From assembly GCA_013815575.1 (NCBI GenBank), contig JACDFX010000136.1, positions 1-5,978 on the forward strand: DNA of 5,978 bases, in the 5' to 3' direction. Numbering within the stretch: the first letter of the stretch is position 1; each line of letters begins with the position of its first letter. Both the position numbers and the translations under genes were made by a program. The notes under the pieces are model-generated. The model ran no database searches and had not been told where the DNA came from. It worked only from the letters and a program-made list of their open reading frames with translations. This document shows, piece after piece, positions 5,545 to 5,978 of this stretch. This DNA is from Rubrobacter sp. (GTDB lineage: Bacteria > Actinomycetota > Rubrobacteria > Rubrobacterales > Rubrobacteraceae).

Positions 5545-5573
5545 AGTTTATTGATCGCGCATACTATTCGCAA
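5545..5573 (-). promoter_or_regulatory. Probable promoter of the phaB-like gene
   Basis: On the minus strand TTGCGA (5573-5568) and TAAACT (5550-5545) are separated by exactly 17 bases; each matches four of six consensus bases. The -10 hexamer is identical to that of the divergent repressor gene. Transcription would start near 5538, leaving a leader of about 28 bases that contains the GGGAGGG ribosome binding site. Confidence 0.45.
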
Positions 5574-5653
5574 ACTAGATACCCAGGACACATAAGACCC
5601 GCGAGATCCCACCGCTAAAACGCTACAATGCTTCAGAAATACCGTGAGAAACC

Positions 5654-5681
5654 TTGACGAATGCATATATATGTGTAAACT
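5654..5681 (+). promoter_or_regulatory. Promoter of the PhaQ-like repressor gene
   Basis: TTGACG (5654-5659, five of six) and TAAACT (5676-5681, four of six) are 16 bases apart. The predicted start near 5688 leaves about 20 bases before the ATG, enough for the purine-rich GGAAGAGAGAG at 5695-5705. Confidence 0.55.
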
Positions 5682-5688
5682 GCATATA
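5664..5688. promoter_or_regulatory. AT-rich dyad operator candidate over the repressor promoter
   Basis: TATATG (5668-5673) and CATATA (5683-5688) are perfect inverted copies around nine bases that contain the -10 box. A perfect 10-base palindrome, CATATATATG (5664-5673), overlaps the left arm, and TGCATATA occurs twice (5662-5669 and 5681-5688). AT-rich dyads are usual for PadR-family repressors, and PhaQ of Bacillus megaterium is reported to repress its own gene, so autoregulation is the natural reading. Confidence 0.5.
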
Positions 5689-5707
5689 GAGTATGGAAGA
5701 GAGAGCT

Positions 5708-5978
5708 ATGAACAATGATGGAAAAGGACGGGCTATCGGGGACCGGGAGACTGGTTTTCGAAGCGTCGAGGCACGGCCGCGGAACTGGCTGGTGCCGGTG
5801 ATCCTGCTGTCTTTGCGGGAGTGGAACTCCTACGGGTACGAGTTGATGGAGCGTGCGTCGAACTTCGGGTTCGAGGCCATGAACCCGGGGACGTTGTACA
5901 GGACGCTCAGGCAGATGGAGAAGGACGGCGTCGTCGAGTCGAGTTGGGAGACCTCCAGGGGAGGCCCGGCCCGCCGGA
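5708..5978 (+). CDS. phaQ: PadR-family repressor, PhaQ-like (3' end outside window)
   Basis: The first 90 residues are present and the frame runs off the window. After a polar tail (1-23), residues 24-90 form a PadR winged helix: PRNWLVPVILLSLREWNSYG (24-43), YELMERASNFGFEAMNPG (44-61), TLYRTLRQMEKDGVV (62-76) and a wing start (SSWETSRGGPARR). This closely matches the poly-beta-hydroxybutyrate-responsive repressor subgroup known from PhaQ of Bacillus, in which PHB itself relieves repression of PHB genes. PadR family membership is clear; the PhaQ assignment rests on remembered similarity and on the divergent phaB-like gene. The C-terminal dimerisation helix is not visible. ATG at 5708 is chosen for the purine-rich site at 5695-5705. 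An in-frame ATG at 5693 would add five residues but has no ribosome binding site. Confidence 0.8.
   Translation, partial: MNNDGKGRAIGDRETGFRSVEARPRNWLVPVILLSLREWNSYGYELMERASNFGFEAMNPGTLYRTLRQMEKDGVVESSWETSRGGPARR

Noticed and set aside
5511..5666. N-terminal extension of the phaB-like frame upstream of 5510.
   Set aside because: It would cross the promoter region, has no ribosome binding site, and the SDR fold begins directly at the ATG at 5510, which has GGGAGGG before it.
1..5978. Mobile elements, CRISPR arrays, defence systems, rRNA or tRNA genes.
   Set aside because: No transposase or integrase frame, spaced repeat array or RNA gene pattern is visible on either strand.

Overview
The window looks like chromosomal DNA of a high-GC bacterium. 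Coding is dense, third positions are strongly G/C, and the start codons include two well-supported TTGs. The mix of glutaryl-CoA dehydrogenase, zinc-free quinone oxidoreductase, FabG/PhaB-type reductases and a PHB-type PadR repressor would suit an actinobacterium such as Rubrobacter, but that is an impression and not a proven assignment. I see no mobile element, CRISPR array, tRNA or rRNA.

Layout. (1) 1-791, plus strand: the C-terminal two thirds of a glutaryl-CoA dehydrogenase, cut by the window start. (2) 893-2434, plus strand: an exported, probably lipid-anchored protein of the arylsulfotransferase (ASST) beta-propeller type. (3) 2523-3506, plus strand: an NADPH:quinone oxidoreductase of the zeta-crystallin type. 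(4) 3507-3665: a convergent gap with hairpins serving both sides; two of them include the stop codons. (5) 3666-4433, minus strand: a short-chain dehydrogenase (SDR) with an NAD(H)-type cofactor pocket. (6) 4434-4760: a 327-base gap holding that gene's promoter, operator-like dyads, a leader that can fold onto the ribosome binding site, and a very strong hairpin terminator. (7) 4761-5510, minus strand: a second SDR, best read as acetoacetyl-CoA reductase PhaB, with an NADPH-type pocket. (8) 5511-5707: a divergent control region. (9) 5708-5978, plus strand: the start of a PadR-family repressor closely resembling the polyhydroxybutyrate-responsive PhaQ, cut by the window end.

How they may fit together. 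The right half reads as a polyhydroxyalkanoate (PHB) control point: a PhaQ-like repressor transcribed away from a PhaB-like reductase, with an AT-rich dyad lying over the repressor's own -10 box. The second SDR has its own promoter and terminator, so it is a separate unit despite being on the same strand. Glutaryl-CoA dehydrogenase makes crotonyl-CoA, which can feed the C4 acyl-CoA pool that PHB draws on, but this link is inference. The ASST-like protein and the quinone oxidoreductase have no obvious tie to PHB. The signals most worth checking are the regulatory ones: a dyad filling the promoter spacer of the first SDR gene, alternative leader folds, and the dyad at the phaQ promoter.
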